Assembly (NCBI RefSeq): GCF_014197055.1
Contig: NZ_JACIEW010000004.1
Location: forward strand, 186,001-250,000
Direction of reading: 5' to 3'
Length of the DNA stretch: 64,000 nt
Source: Devosia subaequoris
Lineage (GTDB): Bacteria > Pseudomonadota > Alphaproteobacteria > Rhizobiales > Devosiaceae
Under the pieces are notes generated by a model. That model saw only the letters and a program-made list of their open reading frames with translations. It was not told the origin of the DNA and ran no database searches. Positions 34,137-43,122 of this stretch are shown one piece after another (position 1 is the first letter of the stretch; the number at the start of each line of letters is the position of its first letter). The translations under genes were made by a program, and so were the position numbers.

Positions 34137-35231
34137 GTGGATCTTCATATTCGCGAGTTGAGCTACTGGAAGAATGTCAAATCCAAGATGCGCCTGCAGC
34201 CTTTTGTGCATGCCGTCGAATCGAGCGCTGTCCCCATCGCCATCGCCGATCCATTCGAGCCCGATTGCCCGCTGGTCTTTGTCAACGGTGCCTTTCTCGA
34301 ATTGACCGGATATTCCGAGGACGAGGTGCTGGGCCGCAATTGCCGGTTTCTGCAGGGCCCCGACACGCGGGACGAGGACCGGGCGGTCCTGAAAAAGGCG
34401 GTCCAGGATCGCGAAACCATCAGCCACGAAATCCTCAACTATAGAAAGGATGGCACGGCGTTCTGGAATGAACTGCACATGGCGCCGATGCTCGATGACG
34501 CCGGCGAGCTGCTCTATTTCATTGCCACCCAGGTTGACATCACCGAGCGGGTGGAGCGGCAGGCCGGGCTGCAGCAGGCCCTGGATGAGCGCACCGAAGC
34601 GCTGCGCGACCAGGCGGCACGCACCCATCACATGGCCCAGGAAATGACGCACAGGGTGCGCAATTCCCTGGCGCTGATCCAGGCCATGTTGCGCATGCAA
34701 CTTTCGAGCCTCTCCGACGGCACGGCGCGCAACGCGCTGGTGGGCGCCCTGAGCCGGATTCAGGCGATTGTCGAAATCCAGCGCATTATCGAGCATGCCG
34801 ATCTCAACACACGTATCGATATCGGTCAGATCGTGGGGTCGATCTGTGAGAAGCTCGACCACATCAACCGTGCGCATGTCGTGGCGTCCGCCGACAGGAT
34901 CGAGATCAGCGAAGATCTCGTCACGCCGGTGGCGCTGATAGTCTCTGAACTGGTCACCAATGCGCAAAAGCATGCTTATGGACCCGAAGATGGCGGCGTC
35001 ATTGTGGTCAGCGTGCGACGGCGGCCGAATGGAATCGAGTTGTGCGTCCGCGACGACGGCATAGGCATTCCGGACGGCTTTGATCTCAAGGCTAGCAAGG
35101 GCTTCGGCATGCGCATGCTGAGGCAGCAGGTCTCGCAGCTGGGCGCCACGCTGGAGGTCGAGCGGCTAAGCGAGGGAAGCTGCTTCACTGTGCTCATTCC
35201 GGGCAACAGCTATGATCCGTCGGCCCCTTGA
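34137..35231 (+). CDS. LOV-domain (blue-light) sensor histidine kinase, HisKA_2 type
   Basis: The LOV domain (about 20-135) carries the full flavin signature GRNCRFLQG, with Cys69 as the adduct-forming residue. A linker coiled coil (ITERVERQAGLQQALDERTEA) follows. The dimerisation/phosphorylation box is EMTHRVRNSLALIQAMLRMQ, with His172 as phospho-acceptor. The HATPase_c domain has N-box ELVTNAQKHA and G-box DDGIGIP. GTG 34137 is chosen because AGAGGGA lies nine bases upstream; GTG 34104 is an alternative. There is no membrane segment. No response regulator is adjacent, so it is an orphan. In this group such kinases often feed the PhyR general stress pathway. Confidence 0.93.
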   Translation: MDLHIRELSYWKNVKSKMRLQPFVHAVESSAVPIAIADPFEPDCPLVFVNGAFLELTGYSEDEVLGRNCRFLQGPDTRDEDRAVLKKAVQDRETISHEILNYRKDGTAFWNELHMAPMLDDAGELLYFIATQVDITERVERQAGLQQALDERTEALRDQAARTHHMAQEMTHRVRNSLALIQAMLRMQLSSLSDGTARNALVGALSRIQAIVEIQRIIEHADLNTRIDIGQIVGSICEKLDHINRAHVVASADRIEISEDLVTPVALIVSELVTNAQKHAYGPEDGGVIVVSVRRRPNGIELCVRDDGIGIPDGFDLKASKGFGMRMLRQQVSQLGATLEVERLSEGSCFTVLIPGNSYDPSAP

Positions 35232-35244
35232 TTGGGGCCGACGG
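35217..35244. terminator. Bidirectional terminator overlapping the LOV kinase stop codon
   Basis: An 11-bp perfect stem CCGTCGGCCCC (35217-35227) pairs with GGGGCCGACGG (35234-35244). The loop contains the kinase TGA. The xylA stop lies only 9 bases beyond, so one hairpin can serve both convergent genes. Confidence 0.7.
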
Positions 35245-35252
35245 AGGGTTGC

Positions 35253-36560
35253 CTAGACGAACCGATTGACCAGGTTTTCGAGATATTCCTGGCGGCCGGA
35301 ACGCGGTTGGGGATTGATGCCATCGGCATCGACCTTGGCGGCGATGTCGGCCAGGCTGAGCTGGCCATCCAGAATGTCCTTGCCCAAACCATTGTCCCAG
35401 CCGGCATAGCGGTCATCGAGCAGCTTGTCGAACTCGCCGTCCTCGATCATTGCCACCGCACCCTTGAGGCCGCGGGCCAGCACATCGAGGCCGCCAATGT
35501 GGCCGTGCAGCAGGTCTGCCGGGTCCAGCGACTGGCGACGCACTTTGGCGTCAAAATTGAAGCCGCCTTTGCCCAGGCCGCCCTGCTTGAGGATGTAGTA
35601 AAAGGCCAGGGCCATTTCGCCCGGATTGTTGGGGAAGTGGTCAGTGTCCCAGCCGGACTGCAAATCGTTACGGTTGGCATCGACCGAGCCGAGCTGGCCC
35701 AGCGAGGATGCTACGGCCAGTTCATGCTCGAAGGAATGACCGGCAAGGAAGGCGTGGCCGACCTCGATATTGCACTTCACGTCTTTTTCCAGGCCGTATT
35801 TCTGCAGAAAGCCGAATACGGTGGCGACGTCATAGTCGTACTGGTGCTTGGAGGGCTCCTGCGGCTTGGGCTCGATCAGGATCTGGCCCTTGAAGCCGAT
35901 CTTCTTGGCATGCTCGATCACGAGATGAAGGAAGCGGGCCATCTGGTCCTGCTCCTGGCCGATCTTGGTGTTGAGCAGGGTTTCGTAACCTTCGCGACCG
36001 CCCCAGAGCACATAGTTCTCGCCGCCCAGTTCATGGGTCAGCTCGAGCACGTTCTTCACCTGGCCGGCGGCATAGGCGAAAACTTCCGGATCGGGGTTGG
36101 TAGCGGCGCCGGCCATGTAGCGGCGGTTGGAGAACAGGTTCGCCGTGCCCCAGAGCAGCTTGGTGCGGCTCTGTTCCATCTTGCGGGCAAAGATCTCGCC
36201 AATGGCACGGACGTTCTTGTTGCTTTCGGCGAGCGTTGCGCCTTCCGGGGCGATATCGACATCGTGGAAGCAGAAGAAGGGCACATCGAGCAGATCGAAG
36301 AACTCAAAGGCGACGTCGGCCTTGAGTTTTGCGCCTTCCATACCCTTGTCGAACCAGGGCCGGTCGAAGGTGCGGCCGCCAAAGGGGTCGCCACCTTCCT
36401 GGGCGAAGGTGTGCCAATAGGCGATGGCCGGGCGAATATGGTCTTCCATCCGCTTGCCGGCGACGATCTCGTCCTTGTTGTAGTGGCGATAGGCCAGCGG
36501 ATTCTTGGATGTCGGGCCTTCAAACTTGACCTGGCTCAGGCCTTTGAAAAAATCTGTCAC
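35253..36560 (-). CDS. xylA: Xylose isomerase
   Basis: It converts D-xylose to D-xylulose. The 435-residue protein is a class II (long) enzyme. Catalytic and metal-site blocks are [13 protein letters not shown] (about 96-108, with His and Asp), [15 protein letters not shown] (about 181-195) and [21 protein letters not shown] (metal-binding Glu, about 229). [14 protein letters not shown] and the C-terminal LLHGHIGG complete the site. xylB precedes it on this strand and overlaps by four bases (ATGA at 36557-36560 joins xylB's stop side to xylA's start). It is the distal gene of xylB-xylA. Confidence 0.97.
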   Translation of the reverse strand: MTDFFKGLSQVKFEGPTSKNPLAYRHYNKDEIVAGKRMEDHIRPAIAYWHTFAQEGGDPFGGRTFDRPWFDKGMEGAKLKADVAFEFFDLLDVPFFCFHDVDIAPEGATLAESNKNVRAIGEIFARKMEQSRTKLLWGTANLFSNRRYMAGAATNPDPEVFAYAAGQVKNVLELTHELGGENYVLWGGREGYETLLNTKIGQEQDQMARFLHLVIEHAKKIGFKGQILIEPKPQEPSKHQYDYDVATVFGFLQKYGLEKDVKCNIEVGHAFLAGHSFEHELAVASSLGQLGSVDANRNDLQSGWDTDHFPNNPGEMALAFYYILKQGGLGKGGFNFDAKVRRQSLDPADLLHGHIGGLDVLARGLKGAVAMIEDGEFDKLLDDRYAGWDNGLGKDILDGQLSLADIAAKVDADGINPQPRSGRQEYLENLVNRFV

Positions 36561-38020
36561 GAAATTGCCTCCTCAATGGCGGGATAAAGGGCGCGATAGC
36601 GCGCGTATTGATCGGAATAGGCGGCCGACAGGCTCTTGTCGGGCGCAATGGTGGACTTGATCGGCGGCATGGACATGACATCCATCGGGTCGGCCCCGGT
36701 GGCAGCGCAGAGACCCAGCCGGGCCGCGCCCAGGGCGCCACCAAAATCGCCGTCTTCGGGCAGGGCGATTTCCATATCGAGATTGGTGGCCAGCATATTG
36801 AGCCAGAGAGCGGACTTGCTGCCCCCGCCAACGGCCAGAAGACGATTGATTGCCGTGCCGGCATCGGCCAGCACGCGCTGACAATCGCGCATGGCAAAAC
36901 TGACGCCTTCCATCACCGCCTGCGCCATCTGGGCGGGGTCGGTGGACTGGCTGAGACCGACAAATGACCCACGGGCGCCAGCATTATTGTGCGGCGTCCG
37001 CTCACCCGAGAGGTAGGGCAGGAAGATGGTTTCGCCCGGTCCCTTGAACTGCGCCTCGGCCGCGCCGGACAATTCAGCCTGCTTCTGGCCGGTGATACGG
37101 GACAACCAGTTCAAACTGTCGGTGGCCGAGAGAATGACGCCCATCTGGTGCCAGGTGTCGGGGATGGCGTGGCAGAAGGCGTGGACCGCCCCTTCGGTAT
37201 TGGGGCTGAATGCTTCATTGGAGACGAACAGCACGCCCGAGGTGCCCAGCGACACGAAGCCCTCGCCGGGGCGGACAGCGCCGATGCCGCAGGCTGCTGC
37301 TGCATTGTCGCCAGCGCCGCCGGCAACCACGACAGTGCCCGACATGCCCCAGCGCGCCATCAGATCAGGCTTCAATTGCCCTGAAACAGCAGAGCCTTCG
37401 ACCAGCGATGGCATGTGCTCTCGGTTGAGACCGGTAACGCCCAGCAGATCATCGGACCAGTCGCGTTTTGCAACATCGAGCCAGAGCGTGCCGGCGGCGT
37501 CAGACATCTCCTCGACATGTTCGCCGGTCAGCAACAGGCGGACATAGGCCTTGGGCAGCAGCACCTTCTGGATACGGGCATAGATGTCCGGCTCGTGCTT
37601 GCGGACCCAGGCGATTTTCGGGGCAGTGAAACCGGGCATGGCGATATTGCCGGCGAGGTTCCGCAAATTCGGCAATGCCGCTTCCATCTCGGCGCATTCA
37701 GCCGCCGAACGCCCGTCATTCCACAGAATACAGGGGCGCAGCACCGCGTCATTCTCCCCCAGAAGCGTCGCGCCATGCATGTGGCCGGACAGACCAATGC
37801 CCTTGACTGCGGCCAGCGCCGTGCTGTGGCTCTGCTTGAGCTTGTCGATGGCACCCAGGGTGGCCGCCCACCAGTCGGCGGGGTCTTGCTCGGACCAGCC
37901 GGGCTGGGGCCGCACCGGCTCGACAGCGGGCGCCGAGGCATCGCCCAGCGCCTTGCCCTGCTCGTCGATCAGCAGCGCCTTGACGCCCGACGTGCCGATA
38001 TCAATGCCAAGAAATGTCAT
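36557..38020 (-). CDS. xylB: Xylulokinase
   Basis: It is a FGGY-family sugar kinase that makes D-xylulose 5-phosphate for the pentose phosphate pathway. The protein has 487 residues. The N-terminal phosphate-binding loop is [19 protein letters not shown]. The substrate loop [11 protein letters not shown] with GHMHGA (about 75-80) and the catalytic Asp of CILWNDGRS follow. The C-terminal ATP loop is [18 protein letters not shown] (about 393-410). It is the first gene of the pair with xylA and faces the LacI-type regulator gene upstream on the same strand. Confidence 0.96.
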   Translation of the reverse strand: MTFLGIDIGTSGVKALLIDEQGKALGDASAPAVEPVRPQPGWSEQDPADWWAATLGAIDKLKQSHSTALAAVKGIGLSGHMHGATLLGENDAVLRPCILWNDGRSAAECAEMEAALPNLRNLAGNIAMPGFTAPKIAWVRKHEPDIYARIQKVLLPKAYVRLLLTGEHVEEMSDAAGTLWLDVAKRDWSDDLLGVTGLNREHMPSLVEGSAVSGQLKPDLMARWGMSGTVVVAGGAGDNAAAACGIGAVRPGEGFVSLGTSGVLFVSNEAFSPNTEGAVHAFCHAIPDTWHQMGVILSATDSLNWLSRITGQKQAELSGAAEAQFKGPGETIFLPYLSGERTPHNNAGARGSFVGLSQSTDPAQMAQAVMEGVSFAMRDCQRVLADAGTAINRLLAVGGGSKSALWLNMLATNLDMEIALPEDGDFGGALGAARLGLCAATGADPMDVMSMPPIKSTIAPDKSLSAAYSDQYARYRALYPAIEEAIS

Positions 38021-38110
38021 GAGGCACGTACCTCATATCTGATTGCAGAAATCATTCGAACGTCCTCCCGCCCGTTTCGGGCCACGCCGATTTGGTGATT
38101 GGCGCCGTGT

Positions 38111-39139
38111 TTAGCGCAGATTGTCGCGCAGGAAAATCCCAATTTCAATGGGATCGGTGATTGCCGTCCGCGACGCGTCCAGCGCCAATGCGCGGGCGGC
38201 GGCTATGGCCTCGCGAATTTCGCCATCCGGATTCTGGTCGAGCACCACATCGATGGCACCGTGGAGAAGTCCGGCGCGAGTGGGCGCTGAGAGCTCATGG
38301 GCAATGACGCGCAGATTGCCGCTGCGCCCGGACGCCTCAAGCGCCGACACCAGCCCGGCATTGCCGGCGCCCAGATTGTAGAGGCCGCCAAGATCGGCAT
38401 GTTCGGCCAAAAGGGCCGTGATGATTTGCGCGGTCTCGGTGCGTTCGTCATGACCTTCCAGCGGACCGATGATCTCAAGGGCGGGAAATTCTGTGGCAAG
38501 CGCCGCCCGAAAGCCATCCAGCCGCTCGGCATGGTCGCGCAAATGCAGCGAACCGGCCACAACAGCCACCTTGCCGCCTTGTGGCAGGAAACGCCCCATC
38601 AGCGAGGCCGCAGTGCGTCCTGCAGCGATATTGTCGATGCCGATGAAATTGCGGCGCGCCGAACCGGGCAGGTCCGACACCAGGGTCATCACCGCAATGC
38701 CGCGACGCTGCGCGGCGTCAATGGCGGCGAGTACTTCGGGTTCATCGCTCGAAACGATCACCGCGCAGTCGCACTCCCGCGGCGCGAGCTGGTTGAGGCT
38801 TTCGGCCAGAGTTGCGGCGTCAAGCGCCCGGACCCGGCGCAGATCGAGATGAATGCGATCGGCCAGCGCCAGAGGCGAACGCCGGTGCACGGCTTCGGCC
38901 AGGCTGTCCATGAACTCATTGGAGCCATCGGGAATGAAGAACACCACGCTGAGATCGCGGGCCCGGGCCATCAAGGAAGCGTTGAGATCGCGGGCAAAGC
39001 CCAGTTCGGCAATGGCCTGCTCGACCTTTTCCGCGGTCGCGGCGCGCACGCCGGGTCGGCCGTTGAGCACCCGGTCGACCGTGGCCAGTGAGACCCCTGC
39101 GGCCCGGGCCACATCATGCACCGTTGCCCGTCGCCTCAT
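38111..39139 (-). CDS. LacI-family transcriptional regulator (probable pentose-use repressor)
   Basis: The protein has 342 residues from ATG 39139 (MRRRATVHDVARAAGVSLAT...). The helix-turn-helix and hinge helix are VHDVARAAGVSLATVDRVLNG and TAEKVEQAIAEL (about 7-55). The periplasmic-binding-like effector domain runs from about 60 and contains DLSVVFFIPDGSNEF and VAGSLHLRDHAERLDGFRAAL. It lies 90 bases upstream of xylB on the same strand and divergent from aldose epimerase. A role in controlling both is inference; no convincing paired operator was found. Confidence 0.88.
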   Translation of the reverse strand: MRRRATVHDVARAAGVSLATVDRVLNGRPGVRAATAEKVEQAIAELGFARDLNASLMARARDLSVVFFIPDGSNEFMDSLAEAVHRRSPLALADRIHLDLRRVRALDAATLAESLNQLAPRECDCAVIVSSDEPEVLAAIDAAQRRGIAVMTLVSDLPGSARRNFIGIDNIAAGRTAASLMGRFLPQGGKVAVVAGSLHLRDHAERLDGFRAALATEFPALEIIGPLEGHDERTETAQIITALLAEHADLGGLYNLGAGNAGLVSALEASGRSGNLRVIAHELSAPTRAGLLHGAIDVVLDQNPDGEIREAIAAARALALDASRTAITDPIEIGIFLRDNLR

Positions 39140-39315
39140 CGTCTCTTCGCTCAAATCCGCTCCCCCACGACCAGCGCGTGAAATGGCGTTCCGCCTGGCG
39201 CTCCCATGCCAGCACACTTCCCCACGCCCTGCGCAAAGGTCAAGTGCAGCGTTGCAGCCGGGGGCCGAATAGCGCTACAGCTCCGCGCCATATAGATGGG
39301 AAGGGAGCCAGCGCC

Positions 39316-40326
39316 ATGGCAGTCGCAGTATCAGATTTCGGTGAGCACTACGGGCAGCGCGTGGATCAATTCCGCCTGACCAGCGATACCGGGGTCAGTG
39401 TCGACATTATTGGTTTTGGCGTGGTGGTGCGCGACTGGCGCGTGCCGGTGGCTGGTGGCGAACGCTCGGTGGTGCTGGGGTTTGACCAGTTTGACGCCTA
39501 TCCTGCGCATAGTCCGCATTTCGGTTCGCTGGCCGGGCGCGTTGCCAACCGAATCAAGAATGCCAGCTTCGAGCTCGATGGCGTGACCTACAATTTGCCG
39601 CCCAATGCCGGTGACTTGCAATTGCATGGCGGCGAGGAGGGATTGGGACGACAGGTCTGGCAGGGCCAGATCGACAGCGCCAACAATGCGGTGCGTTTCA
39701 GCCATTTCTCGCCCGATGGGGCCATGGGCTATCCCGGCAATGTCAATTTTGCCGCCACCTATACACTCAGCGGTAACCGCCTGCGGCTCGAATTGAGCGC
39801 CACCACCGACCGGGCCACCCCGATCAGCCTCGTGCAGCACCAGTATTTCAATCTGGGCAGCAGCGATGACGTGCTCGACCACACCATCCAGGTCAATTCC
39901 TCGGCCTATACCGAGCTGGGCGAAGATCTGGCGCCGACCGGGGCCATTCTGCCCTCAAAGGGCACAGTCTACGATCTGCGCCAGCCGCGGACCATGCGCG
40001 ACGCCAACGGGGCACCGGTCGATTACGATATCGGCATGGCGCTCGATACCGGCCGCAAATTGGCCGATCCGATCGCAACCGTGGTCTCGCCCGACAAGGA
40101 TCTGACGCTCAAGCTCTGGAGCGACCGGCCGGGGGTGCAGGTCTACAATGGGGTGTGGACCGACGTTTCGGTGCCCGGCCTCAATGGCAAGCGCTATGGC
40201 AAGCATTCCGGGTTCTGCCTGGAAGACCAGGCCTTTGCCGATGCCGTGCATAATCCGCACTTCCCCAATGTCATCTATTCGCCCGACCGGCCCTATAGCC
40301 ATTGGTGCGAATTCGAGATCGCCTGA
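39316..40326 (+). CDS. Aldose 1-epimerase (mutarotase)
   Basis: It interconverts alpha and beta anomers of aldoses, feeding the anomer used by xylose isomerase. The protein has 336 residues from ATG 39316, which has AAGGGAG nine bases upstream. The GalM landmarks are LAGRVANRIKNASFELDG (about 73-90, Asn/Arg), the catalytic His in SLVQHQYFNLG, and the catalytic Glu in GFCLEDQAFADAVHNPHFP. The open frame reaches back to 39088, antisense to the regulator, and is rejected. It is divergent from the LacI gene. Confidence 0.92.
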   Translation: MAVAVSDFGEHYGQRVDQFRLTSDTGVSVDIIGFGVVVRDWRVPVAGGERSVVLGFDQFDAYPAHSPHFGSLAGRVANRIKNASFELDGVTYNLPPNAGDLQLHGGEEGLGRQVWQGQIDSANNAVRFSHFSPDGAMGYPGNVNFAATYTLSGNRLRLELSATTDRATPISLVQHQYFNLGSSDDVLDHTIQVNSSAYTELGEDLAPTGAILPSKGTVYDLRQPRTMRDANGAPVDYDIGMALDTGRKLADPIATVVSPDKDLTLKLWSDRPGVQVYNGVWTDVSVPGLNGKRYGKHSGFCLEDQAFADAVHNPHFPNVIYSPDRPYSHWCEFEIA

Positions 40327-40421
40327 CGCTATCTGTTCGGTGTTGCTGACGCGGTCTGTCAGCCCAATTGCGCATGGTCCTGCCGGTGACGCTGGCAGGA
40401 GACCACGATGGAGGGACGCCT

Positions 40422-41129
40422 ATGGACAAGACCGAGCGGCTGTTTTCGATCATGGACGCGCTCCGACGGCATCGGCGGCCGATCACGGCCGCGGCGCTGG
40501 CCGAAGAACAGAATGTGTCCGTGCGCACGCTCTATCGCGACATCCAGACCCTTATCGGGCTGGGCGCACCGATCGACGGCGAAGCGGGGGTCGGCTATAT
40601 GCTGAAGCCCGGCTTTTTCCTGCCGCCGCTGATGTTTAGCCCCGAAGAGCTCGAGGCGCTGGTGCTGGGCGCGCGCTGGGTGGAAACCCAACCCGATGAT
40701 GGCTTGAGCGCCGCAGCGCGCAATGCGCTGGCCAAGATTGCGACCGCCTCGCCCGAAGATCTGCGGGACCGGATCAGCGATACCGCGCTCTGGCCCGTGG
40801 CACTATGGGGGCAGCGCAAGCCTATTCCGGTGCTGGGGGATATCCGCCTTGCCATGCGGCAGGAAAAGGCCGTCACCATCGACTATGAGGACGAGCAGAG
40901 CCGCGCCACCAGCCGCACCATCTGGCCGGTGGGCCTGGCCTTTTACGAAGGCAAGCAGACCATCGCGGCCTGGTGCCTGTTGCGACAGGATTTCCGCAAT
41001 TTCCGCACCGACCGGATTGTCCGCCTAACCATTACTGAAGAGCGCTATGGTAAGCGCCGCGCCGTTCTGGAGCGCGAATGGCGCCAGAGCTGGGATCATG
41101 ACCGGCGCAATCACGAGATCGAAGGCTAG
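40422..41129 (+). CDS. YafY-type HTH and WYL-domain transcriptional regulator
   Basis: The protein has 235 residues from ATG 40422, with GGAGGGA upstream. The N-terminal HTH_11 domain (about 1-58) has AAALAEEQNVSVRTLYRDIQTL as the recognition region. The WYL ligand-sensing domain (about 138-215) contains VTIDYEDEQS, the degenerate WYL-equivalent and QTIAAWCLLRQDFRNFRTDRI. It follows the epimerase gene by 95 bases but has no obvious link to pentose use. The effector is unknown. Confidence 0.89.
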   Translation: MDKTERLFSIMDALRRHRRPITAAALAEEQNVSVRTLYRDIQTLIGLGAPIDGEAGVGYMLKPGFFLPPLMFSPEELEALVLGARWVETQPDDGLSAAARNALAKIATASPEDLRDRISDTALWPVALWGQRKPIPVLGDIRLAMRQEKAVTIDYEDEQSRATSRTIWPVGLAFYEGKQTIAAWCLLRQDFRNFRTDRIVRLTITEERYGKRRAVLEREWRQSWDHDRRNHEIEG

Positions 41130-41137
41130 CGCCGCCC

Positions 41138-42547
41138 CTAGCTCATGCGCGCGTAAAGGCTCTCGGGACGAATATTGTCGTCCAGCCGGAAGCGGTGGTC
41201 GGCCGGCGGATGGGCGCGCTGACCGCATTCCAGGCGCGGGCAGATGCGGCACCCGACGCCGATCGGCACGGTCTGCAGGTCCGAAGTCAGGTCCATGCCG
41301 TCCGAATAGATCATTTCCTTTGCGTGATGAATGGCGCAGCCCAGTCCGATCGAAAGATAGCGGCGGGGCGCGTTGTAACGGTAGTCACCTTTGGTGATGG
41401 TGCGGGCAATGCAGAAATAGCGCTGGCCATCCGGCATCTGGCTCAATTGCACATTGATGCGCTCGGGCGCGAGGAACGCCGCATAGACATTCCAGCGTGG
41501 GCAGGCGCCCGAATGGCGCGGGATATGGATACCTGACAGCGAAAAACGCTTGGAGATATTGCCGGCAATATCGGTGCGCACGAGATGGAGCGGGATGCCC
41601 GAGGCGCCCTTGCGCTGCAGCGTTGTCATACGGTGGCAGACCTGCTCGAAACTGGCGCCGAAGCGCCGTCCGAGCCGCTCGATATCATAGCGATAATCGC
41701 GGCAAGCCTTGAGGAAGGGCGCATAGGGCATGATCAGCGCGGCGGCAAAATAGGCCGAGAGCACATTGCGCGCCAGCATGGGTGCGTCGCCTTCGGGGAG
41801 GTCCGAACGTGCGATGATTTCGGCGCTCTCGGCTTCGGCCGCTACCTGGCCGACATGCTGGGCAAGCAGGAAATTGGCGGTTTCGGGCGGCAGGAGGTCC
41901 GAGACCAACAGATGGCGACCGGCCGGATCGAGCTGGCGGGCAATGCCGTGGGGCAGGGAGGCCAGCCGCACCTCGAGCCCGAACACGTTAAACAAATAGG
42001 CGCGGATGGCCGCATCAAAACTATCGCCGGCACTGTCGATATCGGTACGCACGCGTTCGGCGGCGTCTTCAAGCGTCGGAAAGTGGTTGGTATTGGCTTG
42101 CAGGAAGTCCGAAATCGCATCGGTGGCGAGGTGAAAGGGCTCTGACTCACCTTCATTTCGTGGCACCGGCGTGCCGGCCGTTGCCAGCCGATAGCGATCA
42201 TAGAGCTTGAGCACGGCGCGCGCCGCCGCCGGATTGGCCTGGGCCAGGTCGCGGATCTCGAGATTGGTCACATCGCTATCGGCAAAGATGTCATCGCCGA
42301 AGGCCTCCATAAGGTCGCCGACCAGCCGCCCTTCATCACCATCAACCAGTTCCCCAGGCTCCACGCCGAAGTAGCCGGCGATGGAGAACAGCAGCGGCAC
42401 GGTGAGCTTGCGCCGGTTGTGCTCGATCAGGTTGAGATAGCTTGAGGAAATGCCCAGCGCCTGGGCCAGATCGGCCTGATTGAGATGACGCTGGCGCCGC
42501 AACCGCTTGATGCGGCCGCCAACCTGGCTTTCGGCTGTTTCCACCAT
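41138..42547 (-). CDS. ScfR/RamB-like short-chain fatty acyl transcriptional regulator
   Basis: The 469-residue protein has three parts. An XRE helix-turn-helix lies at about 10-68 (NQADLAQALGISSSYLNLIEH). An IrrE-like domain spans about 155-300. The C-terminal ScfR domain (about 315-465) has the cysteine cluster GVGCRICPRLECGQRAHP. Relatives include RamB, which controls glyoxylate-cycle genes, and regulators of propionate and acetate use. It is divergent from a small gene and isocitrate lyase, so aceA is the likely target. Two pairs of TTTACA boxes lie in the shared region. Confidence 0.92.
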   Translation of the reverse strand: MVETAESQVGGRIKRLRRQRHLNQADLAQALGISSSYLNLIEHNRRKLTVPLLFSIAGYFGVEPGELVDGDEGRLVGDLMEAFGDDIFADSDVTNLEIRDLAQANPAAARAVLKLYDRYRLATAGTPVPRNEGESEPFHLATDAISDFLQANTNHFPTLEDAAERVRTDIDSAGDSFDAAIRAYLFNVFGLEVRLASLPHGIARQLDPAGRHLLVSDLLPPETANFLLAQHVGQVAAEAESAEIIARSDLPEGDAPMLARNVLSAYFAAALIMPYAPFLKACRDYRYDIERLGRRFGASFEQVCHRMTTLQRKGASGIPLHLVRTDIAGNISKRFSLSGIHIPRHSGACPRWNVYAAFLAPERINVQLSQMPDGQRYFCIARTITKGDYRYNAPRRYLSIGLGCAIHHAKEMIYSDGMDLTSDLQTVPIGVGCRICPRLECGQRAHPPADHRFRLDDNIRPESLYARMS

Positions 42548-42565
42548 GTTTTCCTCCGACCGAAT

Positions 42566-42674
42566 TTTACAGAATTTACAATTCTGCAGCCAGAAATTGA
42601 CCAGCGATTTACAGGTTTACTGGCGCCTATGCGGATATTTCTTGCATGTCTGAGGCATTTGTCAAATCTTTACA
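42566..42674. promoter_or_regulatory. Repeated TTTACA boxes between scfR-like gene and aceA region
   Basis: TTTACA occurs at 42566, 42575 and 42608, with TTTACT at 42616 and TTTACA again at 42669. The first four form two close direct-repeat pairs (periods 9 and 8 bases). They lie between the divergent starts at 42547 and 42699 and are good candidates for binding by the ScfR-like protein. Confidence 0.55.
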
Positions 42675-42698
42675 GACAACGAGCGAGGAGAATTCGAA

Positions 42699-42926
42699 AT
42701 GACCCCTGTCACCGATCAACGCGACGACTACATCACCATCATCGCCCCCACCGCCAATGAAGCCATGGCGCAATTCAAGGCACGCGGCCTTGCTGCGCAG
42801 GGCTATTCGATTGCCGGACGCATTGGCCGGCATCAATTCACCCTGGTGGGTGGCGAGGATGCGCAGGAGCTGTTTTCCGGCGCCGGCATGATTGCGGCCA
42901 CTTTCTGTCGGCGCGCCGCGGTTTAG
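42699..42926 (+). CDS. Small protein of unknown function upstream of isocitrate lyase (75 aa)
   Basis: The sequence begins MTPVTDQRDDYITIIAPTAN and reads as a compact alpha/beta domain: strand (YITIIAP), helix (ANEAMAQFKARGLAAQGY), strand (SIAGRIGRHQFTLV) and helix. No family is recognised. GAGGAG sits upstream of the ATG. It shares the divergent promoter region with the ScfR-like regulator and precedes aceA by 196 bases that include a palindromic repeat. It may be co-regulated with the glyoxylate shunt. Confidence 0.7.
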   Translation: MTPVTDQRDDYITIIAPTANEAMAQFKARGLAAQGYSIAGRIGRHQFTLVGGEDAQELFSGAGMIAATFCRRAAV

Positions 42927-42974
42927 AGATCAGGCTGCAGACCCATTCAGCTATCGCCGCCGGCTCCGCCTCTC

Positions 42975-43050
42975 GAGCGCAGCTCTCGAGGCCTTCTCGA
43001 CTAAATTCGCTCCACTGGAGCGAATTTGCGGCAAGCCGCCGGCTCGAAGT
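42975..43050. repeat. Interspersed palindromic repeat, copy 4
   Basis: Flank GAGGCCTTCTCGAC, stem AAATTCGCTCC (43003-43013), loop ACT, GGAGCGAATTT (43017-43027). A GGCTCGAAG tail is shared with copy 2. It lies between the 75-residue gene and aceA, so it could separate their expression. Confidence 0.8.
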
Positions 43051-43122
43051 TCCACGTGAATCATTGCCCTCCGCCCGAGCGGCGGAGCGGCCCCGTCATG
43101 TCAAAATTTGAGGAGAGACGAC

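Noticed and set aside
35232..36587. 451-residue frame opposite xylA
   Set aside because: It mirrors the xylose isomerase gene exactly and has no motif of its own.
38021..39315. LacI operators shared by xylB and aldose epimerase promoters
   Set aside because: Only a short TAGCGCTA (39270-39277) and an imperfect GAGG/CCTC dyad near the xylB start were seen; they do not match each other.
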